Of a DNA stretch of 64,000 nt, positions 11,626 through 22,939 are shown one piece after another. How positions within the stretch are numbered: the first letter of the stretch is position 1; each line of letters starts with the position of its first letter. Below the pieces are notes generated by a model that made no database searches, was not told where the DNA came from, and worked only from the letters and a program-made list of their open reading frames with translations. Origin of the DNA: Nageia nagi (Eukaryota > Pinophyta); contig JBITNC010000002.1 of NCBI GenBank assembly GCA_050084985.1, positions 5,394,001-5,458,000 on the forward strand, given 5' to 3'. The position numbers were made by a program, and so were the translations under genes.

Positions 11626-12654
11626 CTGGCAGATTACAACCAAGAGAAAATGATACAAAACAAAATTGTGTTAGTGTAAGTTACAGAGATGGTAAACTTC
11701 AAAATGCTCTTTAAAAAGCACTGTGCATAAATAAAATATATGAATTCCGACACGTATCACTTAAAACACTCAAATGAAATACAACTGTTAAATAATATAT
11801 AGTTATCAAGTAAGCATGTTATCATCCTTCATGCAGCATCTAACAAATAAAGTAATGACCCACAAAACAAGCACCAACCAATCAATGTGAACTTAAAATC
11901 CATTAATTAGCTAATTATAAATTGTACCTATGGGAAGAAGCACGCAGACAGATAGTAAATGATTTGGCAAAATAAAGCCAAATCCTTCATGCAAACCTAT
12001 GTTAAATTTTAGTGTTCAGATATCATAAGCGCTGAATAAGATATGATACTGTTGTCATGAAGATAAATGATTAAGTACTTTTCAGAAAATCTATGGTTCT
12101 TAATATCAAGTATTATTTCATAACTAATTCACACAAACTTGAGGATATCTTTGTTCTGGAGGATTCAATTTGGCAAGGATCACAAAAGCTGCCTCAAGTA
12201 ATGTGATCAGTGATCACACATTCCCAATAGAACTCAAGCAGGCACAAGAAGCCTCTAGGGGGCCATAGGATAGCTATTAGACCTGGTATATTGGCAGAAG
12301 GGTGGAAAATTGAATTATGGGACAAGCCAAACATATTGGGTATCTCTGTCTAGCTGACGTAGATATAGCCTTACCCTTGGGATCAACAAATTCATATTTG
12401 TACGTCAACCCCTTACATTCCTTTGACGTTGTCTTAGAAATGGATTGATTGAGATCCAAAAAGGTAGTCATTAGCTTCCAGGAAAGAGGGTTGGAGAAAA
12501 CCAACGGAATGGGTAACAGTTTATGGTTGCACAGCCATCGACAACCTGTCCAGCCTAGGGTATCCATTGCTCTTCAGCTTAGGAACGCTCAAAAAACAGG
12601 CAATCAAATATTTGTAATCTGTCTAAATAAGGCCTCAAAGTACGAGAACAAGAT

Positions 12655-13460
12655 ATGTTAAATAAATACCCAATAGTGCATCTTAGAGAATTTCTACATG
12701 AAACTATGCACATCTTTGTTTGGTTGAAGGGCTGCAAAAGGGTCTTTGTGGTGTTGAAAGAAAAGCTGATCATTGTGCGCATCTTGAACCCCCCTGACCT
12801 GCTTGGACAATTCATTGTATGCACCGATGCCTGGAGGAACTCGATGAGGTTCCAGTGCAAGATGGGGCCATAGTAGAGTATGAGTCGATAAAACTCAAGG
12901 ATCACAAAAGAAATTACCCTAGTCATGATCACAGGCCTTGAAAATGTGTCGACAATATTACCTCCTAGGGAGACCTTTCAATTTACAAACCAATCATTAG
13001 AGTCGTTGAATATGACTTTGGGGTAGCATACATAAAAGGAAAGAAAAACAATATACTAAATGCCCTCAGTAGGCATCGACACCTATGTGCCTTGACCCGA
13101 GCTTAGTCTAACTTGATAGAACAAGTTTTAGAAGGGCAATATAATGACCCCTATTGTAAGGAAATACAGGACAAAATAGAGCGAAACTTGAACTCATCAT
13201 TCGAATTTGCTCTAAAAGATGACCGATTTCTATATTTTAAAAATAGAGTACTTGCGTTGAAGGGTTGCAAAAATTGACACTAAGATGCATAACACGCCTT
13301 ACTTAATGCAACTGGTATCACCAAAATGAAAAAAAAAAGGAACTACTTTTGGTTGGGCCTAAAATAGGACATTGTAAACTATGTGTCTCGATGTCTCAAG
13401 TGCCATCAAGTGCAGGTTGAGCACCAGCATCTTGCAAGTAAATTATACCAGCACAAAAGA
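12655..13460 (+). pseudogene. Ty3/gypsy pol remnant (RT end, RNase H, integrase zinc finger) in intron 2
   Basis: The frame at 12655-12873 gives GCKRVFVVLKEKL and FIVCTDAW, the RT/RNase H border with the CTDA motif. After frameshifts, VAYIKGKKNNILNALSRH (about 13025-13075) marks the end of RNase H. LYFKNRVLA (about 13230) and CLKCHQVQVEHQHLASKL (about 13395-13450) are the start of integrase with its Cys-X2-Cys half-finger. Stops and shifts show it is dead. It lies antisense inside the 6.6-kb second intron of the NTMC2T5-like gene. Confidence 0.75.
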
Positions 13461-14145
13461 TTGTGCATTATCCATAAGACACTCTTCATGCAACTCCACG
13501 TCATCTTGGTGGTCTTCAAACAAGTAATCTACCAATTTGGAGTGGTCTTCAACACAATATTCATCATTCTCATAGAATGATCCTTCAACAATTGTCTCTT
13601 CAATGAGGCATTATTCGTTTTCATCAACATGCATGCTTCCTAAACATGCTATTCCCACAACTTCTTTCTCTTCATTAAAAAGAGATTCATCAACACAATT
13701 TTTCTTTACATCATATTCTCACTCTATAAGAAAGAATTCACCATAACAATTTTCCATGCCTTCATCACAAGACAGACTCCAACAATGAGTTTCTCACAAC
13801 AATCTTCATTATAACTTTCTTCCATGAAAAGAGTCTCACAAGCTTCAACACAAAGGCTCCTCAAGGATGCAAGGCTTCCCCCTTGCTCATACAATCTTCA
13901 CACGCAAACTCACAAGAGTTCCCAAAAACATCTTGCAATCTTTTCTATTGTATTCATTTGCATATCTCTTTGCTGCTGAAAGAATTCATTGACTTACAAC
14001 GTAAGTTTAGATGTGTGGCTTGATGTGTGATTCAGTGTCGAGTGACCACCATAAACACTACCCTGCATACAAAGCGGATTTCCTTTCCAGATTGGATCTC
14101 TATTCTTTGGATTAAGATAATGGTTGATGGAAAATGTATTTGGTT

Positions 14146-14235
14146 GTGATATCTTGGATGCAATAGGAAGTACGTGCGTTTCATCTTGTTGTGATACCTT
14201 GGATGCAATAGGAAGCATGAGTGTTTCATCTTGTT
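14146..14235. repeat. 45-bp tandem repeat, two units
   Basis: GTGATAYCTTGGATGCAATA recurs at 14146 and 14191 followed by GGAAG and a TTTCATCTTGTT tail. Units are about 90 percent alike. It lies in intron 2. Confidence 0.8.
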
Positions 14236-14749
14236 TTGATGTGCAATTTTGACTGAAACTGCACTAGGCAAGTAGTCCTTCGAGACTAAGGCTGTCCTGA
14301 TGCTTATTACAATAGATGTCCTAGATTGTCTTATCCAGCGGGATTAGGCAACCCTACTTGAGTTTTTGGACATGGCAGATGAATGAATTTAAAGTTCACA
14401 CTTAGTCAAATGAGGAATTTTTTTGTAACTGTATGTATTTTGATGTAGCATCAGTAATGACAGAAGTATTGCAACATGTACAATGATATGTAACCATGAA
14501 ATCTGTACCAATATATATCATAAATCAAAGGAGAAATATATAATTATGTAGTTTCATATTGGATGGTCTATTTAAATATGGATGTCTTATAGTTGTGAGG
14601 GTATTGACTATTAGACGAAAGGAGTAATGATGCAAGTATGTTACCTATTTAAGAGATTTACAGAATGTTTTAATGTAAAACCATTATTTGTATTACCAAT
14701 TGAACTCTGTTGTGTATAGGTTACTGCATATTTAACTGCCATTGTAAAT

Positions 14750-15560
14750 CTAACTTTAGAAAAAAGGAAGAAAATATATTAATATCCACCAGTGACCGAA
14801 AGCAGTCAATTGGATTGGAGTATAAATGAGTGGTGAAGCAGCAATCAGGGCCCAATATGTTCCCCACTAAAGCTAAAACCAACCAAAAGTTACAATAAGG
14901 GGTCGAAACCCTAGAAGCAAGAAGAGAATACAAAAAAGAACCCTATAGTGCCGAGGGCAGTCAAGAAGAGTCTACTTGAGGACAAGCTAAGGGAGAACGT
15001 GAAGACGCTCTCAATGGTGTTGCCATGATGGGATCTCCCTGATCTCTAGAATATGAGCCCGTATCATCTCAAAAGAAGGATGTAATTTGTCGAGTCCTCA
15101 AAGGAATCTAGGTATCATGTAGGTGCCTCCTTGTGCATCGAATAGGGGGTAGAGGTTCATCTCTCACCCTCTTATGAAACCCCTCATCCAAGGAATTTTG
15201 GAAGAAGGATGTAATGCGGTGGTCTCTACTCTGGTGTTGGGTGTGCGATAAGAGGCATCTTTAAAGAAGGAAAGCCTCCCATAGGTAGAGTGCTACACAT
15301 CTCTGGTTTGTATACTGAAAGGAGGAAATCAATGCATAAGAGTCTCGAAAGATACAAAGGTACCATCCTCAAATCTCATAGTTGACTGAACATCAAAAGA
15401 TGAAATGGTTCTCAAATTCAATCTCTATTGAACATAAGTAACAACTTCTAAGCTCGTTAGCTAGATGGTGATCTATCTCAATCCAAAACTAGTGTGAGAA
15501 AACCCGGAAATGATCAAGAAACATCCTCAAACCAAAAGGTAGGTGCAAACTAAAATATGC
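14750..15560 (-). mobile_element. 3' fragment of the same LINE family as at 190-3740
   Basis: It matches 200-950 in order: the AAAATATATTAAT end and GTGACCRAAAGCARTCAAT (14795 versus 238), two AGAAGGATGTAAT words (15074 and 15213 versus 518 and 648), GGCATCT..AAAGAAGGAAAGCC (15252 versus 693), and CCTCAAATCTCATAGT (15366 versus 816). The matching 5' part is missing or too decayed. It is a second, 5'-truncated insertion in the same orientation, inside intron 2. Confidence 0.7.
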
Positions 15561-17364
15561 AAGGGCAAGAATCAAACCTCTATCGATTCAAATGAAGTGT
15601 TGGGAGTAGTGGAGTAACTTGGGTGTGAAGGGTGACTCAAGTGCTATAGATATATGCTCTTTAATTTGTCTCACAAATCGACATCAATGAATCATCAAAG
15701 AGTGTAGACGAACCCCGCATAGAGGTAGATAGTCAATCATATGAAAAACTAAGTCGTTGTAATTCATTAGAGACCCCAATGAACCAGCACCAACGGCAAC
15801 CTTGTGCTACTAACTCCATTGAGGAGGCCAAGCCCTTGGCAAGGAGTCTATCAACCTCGGCAATTGGTACTGTAAAGCCATGAATGCATCGAAGGAAACA
15901 TGGACACACTGCATAGGATTTGGGGATTAATGCAAGATAGCCATTGTATTGTTTCAGAATGGTAAGTATGGTATGAATATAATATTTCATTATTGTAATC
16001 TTAGAGAGCTAAAGTAGTTTCCATATGAACTTAGGTATGAATGAACGCAAGTTGGTGAAAGAGGTGTTAAGTCTAGCTAATGATTTAATAGTAGTGCCAT
16101 ATACACATTTCAAAAAAATATGAGGTTACTGGCTTGACCCTAAGTGGATCATTACACTTAATTAGTTTCAAGGTTGTCATAACAAAGTGTGTTGAAACTT
16201 GAGCCCCTCCAACATATTTTAATAAAGCAAAGTTGCTTCTCAATTATCTGATATAGGGATCAGAAATGTGACTAAAAACACAGCTATTCTAGGTACAGAT
16301 GTATGAGGTTAAAAAAAGGTTCATTTTATCCAGTGAAAAATATTTACAATGTAGATCGCATGCCTTTGATAATTGCAACATTACATATGTGCTGAAAGAG
16401 TTTGGTAATTAATAAAGGATGATATTCAAATTTCAGCTTCAGGATATGAAGAGTTTTCAGTTACAAATCAATTTCTCTTGAAGTTGGAACACCAATAGAC
16501 TTTCCACAAGCCTTTCAGGAATTCAAAAGTCACCAAACATATTTTATTTAATAAATGGGTTAACTTTTAATTCAATCCAAGAAGGTTGGAAGAAGAAGAG
16601 AGGATACCGTGAACTCAGCTAGCAACCATGCAACAGAACAGTCCTCTACACAAAGATCATAGCAGAAGACATCTCTATATCTCAGAGAAATACCACATTG
16701 TACACAAAGACATCTTTAGAGAGAGACATTGTTGTACAATATACATAGTTGTATGAGCACTTCTTAGTTTATGGATGTTCATTACTTACAACACATCAGG
16801 CTCATGAAGTTAATCTGTTGAATCCAGATTTAGCCCACCAATCCAGAGAAGTAAAAGTGCATGATGTGTTTAATGCTTATTGATTATTCATGCTTCTGAA
16901 GTATTTAATTCTGGTTGTTGCACAGCTGTTTAGATGTTTAAAAGTATTCTGAGCCAATGGTGAAGATACAATTCTAAATCTATCGTTTATATACTTTTCT
17001 AATATTCTTCACAAACATTAAGACACATGGCATGAAGTTTGTGAGCTCCCCTTAATGCATTTGTGTATCTAATTTTCCATCTAATCCAGTTTTGCTTATG
17101 TGTGTAAAAGTTTCCTGAGTAGTCAAATGCTCTAAGCTACATTCAAATATCTAAGCTATCAGTATACAGAAATGTTTTGGTTCACGAAATTGAATTTGAA
17201 AATATAATATATACCCTTAGTTATAGGATGTATACTAGGAGTTGTACATTGTAAGTCTCAGGTAGAAATCTGGAGAAGCAACAGCCAATAGGGCATGACA
17301 AAATGATGAAGGAATTGCTGGATGTGTAAATCTACAAGCAAATGTTTGAAATTTATTAAGTGGT

Positions 17365-17407
<43 letters not shown>

Positions 17408-18234
17408 AGTTAACTATCATCCAAAATAGAGCGCAGGCTATAGTCCTTTGCAGGAAGGAGATAATGGACAAAATTTAAGACCTAAGATCACACAGTAAGC
17501 TATTCAAACAACCCTGCTCAGCTGAGGAGAAGAATTTCCCTTACACAGTTGAAAAGTGATGAAAAACATGTTAGACATTCACCTGATGGTGTAATGGACT
17601 TCCTCGATATTTGAATGTACATGGATAGCTTAAGCAGTAAAATGGATGTTAGAAGGTGACTGAACTTGTACTTCTGTACACCAGTGCAAATCATATTTCT
17701 GTCTTTTTAATTTCCATACATTATGCAAATTTTCTGCCTGGTTATGCATCTTGATGGCGACATGGTTGAGATATTATACCTAGAAATAGATTGTTATATA
17801 GCTCCATATAATTTCAACTGCAAGGTACTTAAAGGATCAGAAACTAAAGTATCTTTTACAAAGGACAGCTACAGGAGCACCAAATGTTAGCGAAAAATGT
17901 CTTGCAAAAACAATATGTGAGCAAGGCTTGCCAAATTAACTTCTAAGAGGTTTTGTAATAAATAGAAAAAACTACTGAAGAATTATAAAATACAAGCCCT
18001 TCACATTATACTCCATGCAAACACTTATTTCAACTCATTCCCATACCCCGCATAACTAGCACTGAATAAGGTCAGTTTCACCAATTGAGAATGTAAAAGT
18101 CAAGATAAACAGATTTTCCAAAGTCTTCCAGAAAAACCAAGTTTGGATGAGGGAAAAACCAATGTAAGCTGTGTCCCTCCCTATAATCATACCATTCCCT
18201 TACTCTAGTATATATAAACCAAAGGTATACATAC
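15561..18234. other. Intron 2, exon-2-proximal part; no gene
   Basis: It contains the (TA)18 microsatellite and no recognisable coding sequence. An 85-residue open frame at 15990-15733 (minus) matches nothing I know. Confidence 0.5.
17367..17402. repeat. (TA)18 microsatellite
   Basis: Thirty-six bases of uninterrupted TA dinucleotides in intron 2. Confidence 0.97.
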
Positions 18235-18476
18235 TCATGAGATTAAGAAGACGAAATGGAGCTAAATTGAGTTTGATCTTTGGTAGAGAGACAAACGCCC
18301 AAGTTGCTGTCCCTACCCATGGCTCTGAGGGAATCAACCGCAATTTTACCCACAACTCTCCATCAACATCTAAATCTCGCACTCCAACAGGGATCATTAC
18401 AGGCATGAACCCAAATCTTAACGAAAGCATCAATAACATGCGAGCTCCACCTGTATAACGTAGACCAATCTGGTAC
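18235..18476 (-). CDS. NTMC2T5: NTMC2T5-like exon 2: middle of SMP domain
   Basis: It encodes residues 289-368 plus one base of codon 369, starting after a TCTCAG acceptor (18477) and ending at donor GTATGT (18234). It reads YQIGLRYTGGARMLLMLSL, then DVDGELWVKLRLIP and WAFVSLPKIKLNLAPFRL, the most conserved part of the SMP (TULIP-fold) domain, which forms the lipid-binding groove at membrane contacts. The first G completes the CA left by exon 1 to give the Gln of NDLQYQIG, so the splice assignment is well constrained. Confidence 0.9.
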
Positions 18477-19524
18477 CTGAGATGAACATCAAAGTGAATA
18501 TGAAAACACATACATCATTCATATGAAAAAGGTAAAGATTTCCAAGTATAATAATAAAAAATGAAATCTTAGTAAAAGAAACATGAAAATTTTATCCCAA
18601 TCAAATCTAAGCTCACAATAGTATTGCTCCAAAGTGGGAACCAGAAATATGAAATAAGAGCAAAAAGCAAACCCCTAGCATACAAGTGCACACAATAATG
18701 GTGACAAATTAAAACATATAATAAATTCAAAATCATTACAACAATGCCAAGAGGAATTCACCAAAGGAAAGGTAAGCAGCAACTCCTCAAGCAAATAGTT
18801 GGTGCACAACACAACACACTTTTGAAAAAAAAAAGAACAGTTCTAGGAACAAGAATGATGAAGCATCATACAGAACATGGTGTATTATGAGATGTGTGTA
18901 TGTAGAGAGAGAGAAAGAGAAATACATTTGACTGAAATTTTCCACATCTTTAATGAATGTTTTGAAAAGTTTGTGATCTCTCTGTTATAATTAATAATAA
19001 ATTGTATTTCATATCCTATAGTCAAAGTTAAGATTTTCGTTTTGTCCTTAAATTACTAAAAGTAAACCTCATTTAATCTCCTATGTTAAGAAGCAGGGAA
19101 TTAGGTGCATAGTTCAAGTTGGTTATAGTAGGTCAGAATATCATCAATTCTAACTGCAAATTATGAAATTTGTGTATCACAGTTATGAGATTCGGTGAGT
19201 ATTTAGTTTATTTGCTGAATCAGGCTGAAAGCACTGTTGCTGAAAAAATCGACAAAAATCGTATGTAGAGAACTATGCAATTTTTACTGAATAATTGGCA
19301 ATGCGCAAATTTTCGCCTGCGTTGCAAAAAACAGGGACAAGGTCTAAATGCAATTTTTGTTTTATTTGTTTTTACATTTTCACTTCCAAAACAGAGGAGC
19401 AATCATTAGAAGACCAAAATACCACAGAGCTGAGAGCAGAAGAGAAATGTAGGACTGTAGCGACATCAAAATCAAGATTCCCTTGTTAATATCTGTAAGT
19501 CTAATAAACATAAGTTTTTCTATT

Positions 19525-19672
19525 CTAAGGCTGTGTTTTTCTTTTTTAGGGCTGCACTTTTCTTCTTGTAGAGATGTTTTTTTTCGTTGTGATTTTCTTT
19601 TTTTAAAAGCTGCATTTTTCTTTTCCTATGACTGTATTTTGTTTTTTAGGGCTGTATTTTGATGCAGTTTCC
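19525..19672 (+). repeat. Degenerate GCTGYATTTTNCTTTT repeats, about six units
   Basis: Units such as GGCTGTGTTTTTCTTTTTTA, GGCTGCACTTTTCTTCTTG, AGCTGCATTTTTCTTTTCC and GGCTGTATTTTGATGCAG follow one another about every 25-35 bp, immediately upstream of the BED-finger frame. The position suits subterminal repeats of a hAT transposon (inference). Confidence 0.45.
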
Positions 19673-19688
19673 AGTTTAGGTGGAGAAA

Positions 19689-19859
19689 ATGAGCATACAA
19701 AGAGACCCTAGATGGAAATACTGCAAGGAGGGGGCTAGGCAATTGAAATGCAACTATTGTCGCAAAGTCAAGTGTGGTGAGATCAACCGTGTAAAATTAA
19801 AATACCACCTTGCCCACATTTCAAGCAAGGATGTGGAGATATGCCCAACATGCAACTAG
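19689..19859 (+). pseudogene. BED-type zinc finger of a hAT-like transposase, truncated
   Basis: A 56-codon frame from the ATG at 19689 to a TAG at 19857 contains LKCNYCRKVKCGEINRVK then YHLAHISSKDVEIC. The Cys-X2-Cys and His-X3-His spacing is that of BED fingers, found at the N-terminus of plant hAT transposases, where they bind subterminal repeats. The stop follows directly, and the transposase core resumes only at 20380. It lies antisense within intron 1 of the NTMC2T5-like gene. Confidence 0.7.
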
Positions 19860-20373
19860 AGGTAGTGGGATAGATGAGCACCTACCTTGAGAGTTTTTTC
19901 AAGGAGGAGCAAAAGTAGAAATCAAAGGCAGAAAAAGGTAGCACTTTAGCATCTCCACCTTTTGTACCTTTTGCCATTCATAGTAACATTGGGCCTAGGT
20001 CCCATCATGCTTCTAGAACTGATTGTAACTCACACTCACAATCTGTTGTTAGTTCATTTTGTGTTCCTAGAAACAGTCCAATTGGCCAACAATCCTTCGA
20101 GGTAACTCGTTGGAACAAGGACATGCATGCAACGGAAAGAAAAGCAATAGCAAATTTATGGTATTTTACAACATTCTAATTAATGCTGAAAACTCACAAT
20201 ATTATGATGTTATGGTGAACACTTTGATAATTTGTGCCAACATGTGATAACTATAGAGGATCTCATGTAGCATATGTGCATCTATTTATTGAGGAGCAAA
20301 AACAATATGGGTGAGGAAGGGCTGAACTATTATGTTTGCTAGGTGGATAGATGGAAAATGTTGAACACTCATC

Positions 20374-20640
20374 AATTTTTTGGTTAATTCAACAGGGGGA
20401 CTAGTATTTTTAAAATCAGTAAATGCATCCAACAAAATAAAAACAGGAAGAAACTTGTTCACCTTGTTCCAGGATGCAGTATTGGAAGTTGGGCCACAAA
20501 AAGTGGTTCAAGTTGTGACCGACAATACAAGAACATATATGGCAGCAACAAAAAGAAGTTTCCTACCATTTTTTTGATTCCTTGTGGAGCCCATTGCATT
20601 GACCTTATTTTAGAGGATCCAAGGGGTGGCTTGTCTCATT
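20374..20640 (+). pseudogene. DUF659 (hAT transposase catalytic region) fragment
   Basis: The frame 20380-20577 reads VNSTGGLVFLKSVNASNKIK, then VLEVGPQKVVQVVTDNTRTY. This is the hallmark of DUF659, the part of plant hAT transposases that carries the first catalytic Asp (VVTDN). A frameshift follows, after which VEPIALTLF may be the remains of the Cys-Ala-Ala-His-Cys segment. Together with the BED finger at 19689 it is the relic of one element of roughly 1.5 kb. Confidence 0.75.
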
Positions 20641-22076
20641 CACAGGCACCTCTTGATCTTCTAGTCCCCTACCTGAAAGCTGAAATCCAATAGTAGACTA
20701 TGATAGTGGGAAGTGCTTGTTCTGGGCTTTCATGAGTCTTAGTGAGAAAGCCAAGGTCCCAAGAGGACATCAAATCCTAGGAGGTACTTAGAGAAGACCA
20801 CACTACACTATTACAATTCTAGCAAACAATATCAATGCCACTACTCATTGAGGCTCACGAGCACCTTCATTTAGTCAACCATGGGGCATGCCCACCATGA
20901 GGGGGGTGATTCACATATCAATGCTCTACAGTTATAGATTACAACCCATTTGTTTTCTTTTTTGGTAGTCACAACTAAGGCGTGGGCCTTGTGGAGCTAT
21001 TCCATTTGAAGTCTTGTGAGATATTCATCTAAGTAAATTTTATGTAAGAGAGAAATAATTTTTTTTTTGCTCTCAAGGCCAATAAACAATCCCCTGTTGA
21101 TAGGAAATAGATAATTATGGTGTCCTCAGAAGTTGTCCAAGCTTTCTCCAAAAAAATGTTTTTCAAGTCTACAGTATCATGCAAAAAAAGTGTGACCAAA
21201 CTATATATGAGTGTTGGTTTTAGGGAGGCCACAAACTCAAAGATTGAGTTCCTTGGTATGGCATAACCTCTCTTCTTCAAATTTAGCTTGCACTGCCATT
21301 TCAACAACAGGAGTCTTCTTACCTTTGAGCACTTGCACCCACAAATTATGTTCTTCCACCTGCTTTTGGATAGATTGTTGTTGGGCAGTTGTTTCTTGCT
21401 TCATATGTTCCTATTGCGTAATAAACTTTGAAGTCCTAATTTAGGTAGTTACACTGTTTTAGTACATCGATTCTGAGAGATTAGAAGAGATGTTTTTGTT
21501 AAATTTATATCACAAAATTTAGAAGGCTAAATTTTCATGTCCCTCTAAGCACATTATCAGTTCCTAGGGTGAAATTTGGGAGTAGAGGAAAGGGAGGAAC
21601 AGGGAGATTAAACTTATGTATTCTTTTAACTAAATTACTGAAAAAGATTGAGCAATTTTATATATTAAACAGTTCAGGTAAAAACTTGGGTCATGTCAGA
21701 CAATTGTTGGGATGCAAATAGTGAGCATTGTGTAGGTAGTATGTGCATAGTTGTGAGGTTCACAATCTTGTGTCTTCATTATGAAGTCTAGGTGGATGTA
21801 GTCAGATAGGCAAGTATTAGGTAAACATCATGCAAATAAGAAGAAACGAGACAGAAGTCAAATTATCCTCCCTTTATACCTCTTATATCAAGAGAGATAC
21901 ATCAAACATTGCATGTGACAATTTAAATAATCATCATTAACATGACGAACATAATGTAAGAGATGAAAATGTAAGCGATGGAGTGTGCCAAATCTCTTCT
22001 ATATGCAGTAATGAATATGCATTAATTCTATAATCATGTTATATGCATAAAAAAGGAATCAGAGATATATACTAAC
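20641..22076. other. Intron 1, 5' part; no gene recognised
   Basis: Between the DUF659 relic and exon 1 no further coding homology was seen on either strand. Confidence 0.5.
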
Positions 22077-22939
22077 TGCAAATCATTAGCACGGCGAGAA
22101 GTCCTCCGCTCCACACTTCTCACTGAGATAGGCTCCTCCCCTAAGAAAAATTGCTTGATTTCCACTCTTTGCACATAAGAAGGTTTTTGTAGATTGTCTA
22201 TGACAGGTTGAAGAAGCCCAACCAACCAATTCTCTAATCCAGGTCGATATACCTTCCACAACTTCCCAAGCACCATGTTCACCCATTCTACCGACTCTTT
22301 CCTCTGCAAATCCTGTTCAAGAAACTGAGAAAGGCTTGCAGGTACTTGAGGCCTAATACCACTTCTAACCTCCTCGGCAACCTGTTTATTATTCTTATTC
22401 ACCTTCCTTGAAGTCCAGACCTTGTCAAAGACAACCCCCACTAAGAAAAAAAATCCAAAAAGGGATACGATGGTCCGAGAGAGAGGAAGTGAAGGTATGG
22501 GTGCACTGTGCAAACTGCCAAGCTGCGTGCTCAATTTGTACACAAAGGGGTCATCTTGCGCACTAGTTGCAAAGGAGAATGTAGCAGGCTTCTGATCAAA
22601 ACCACCTTGCTTTCTCTCCAATGGTGTTGGAGTTGGGGTAAGTGTTTCTGTAGACAATTCAGAAGAGTCCTCTTGTGACCTTATTTCCACCTTCCCTAAT
22701 GCATGAGCGCTTCTCTTTGTTGCATCCACAATGAACGAGGGTTTACCTTTATTCTTGTCATCTAAAAAACAGGCTACTAGACTCCATGGCCCAATATTTG
22801 CCCTAAAATCATAAATTAACCCCTTTGACCTATACACAAGCCCAGTTTTAGAATTTCTTGGTTTTCTGCAAGGTTCTAACTCCAAAGAAAACAGACAAGG
22901 AAGAACTGCTGACGTGGCAGAAGCCGGTTGCACGAACAT
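22077..22939 (-). CDS. NTMC2T5: NTMC2T5-like exon 1: N-terminus, membrane segment, start of SMP domain
   Basis: It encodes residues 1-287 and two bases of codon 288. The ATG at 22939 is the first possible start, because an in-frame TAA lies immediately before it. The N-terminus is rich in Ser, Ala and Pro with few acids, compatible with a plastid transit peptide (inference). A hydrophobic segment at about residues 155-173 (IVSLFGFFFLVGVVF) is the likely membrane anchor. The SMP domain begins near residue 214 (ESVEWVNMVLGKLWKVYRPG), a signature of plant tricalbin-like proteins. The exon ends at the donor GTTAGT (22076). Downstream exons were matched by phase and family sequence. Confidence 0.9.

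Larger units (their letters stand above)
11183..22939 (-). other. NTMC2T5: Gene span: NTMC2T5-type SMP/C2 membrane-tethering protein, 5' part (4 coding exons)
   Basis: Four exons (22939-22077, 18476-18235, 11625-11607, 11388-11183) join with matching phases (2, 1, 2, 1) and GT/AG borders to encode 443 complete residues and the first base of codon 444. The product has a long N-terminal region, one membrane segment, the whole SMP lipid-transfer domain and the first strand of a C2 domain. In Arabidopsis the nearest relatives I recall are the NTMC2T5 proteins (At1g50260/At3g19830), which are predicted to be plastid-targeted. Introns are 3600, 6609, 218 and at least 11182 bp. The rest of the C2 domain was not found at 1-11182, so the gene either continues beyond the left edge or is broken. 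Confidence 0.85.

Noticed and set aside
15733-15990. 85-codon minus-strand frame in intron 2 as an extra exon
   Set aside because: No similarity to SMP or C2 proteins and no matching phase with the neighbouring exons.
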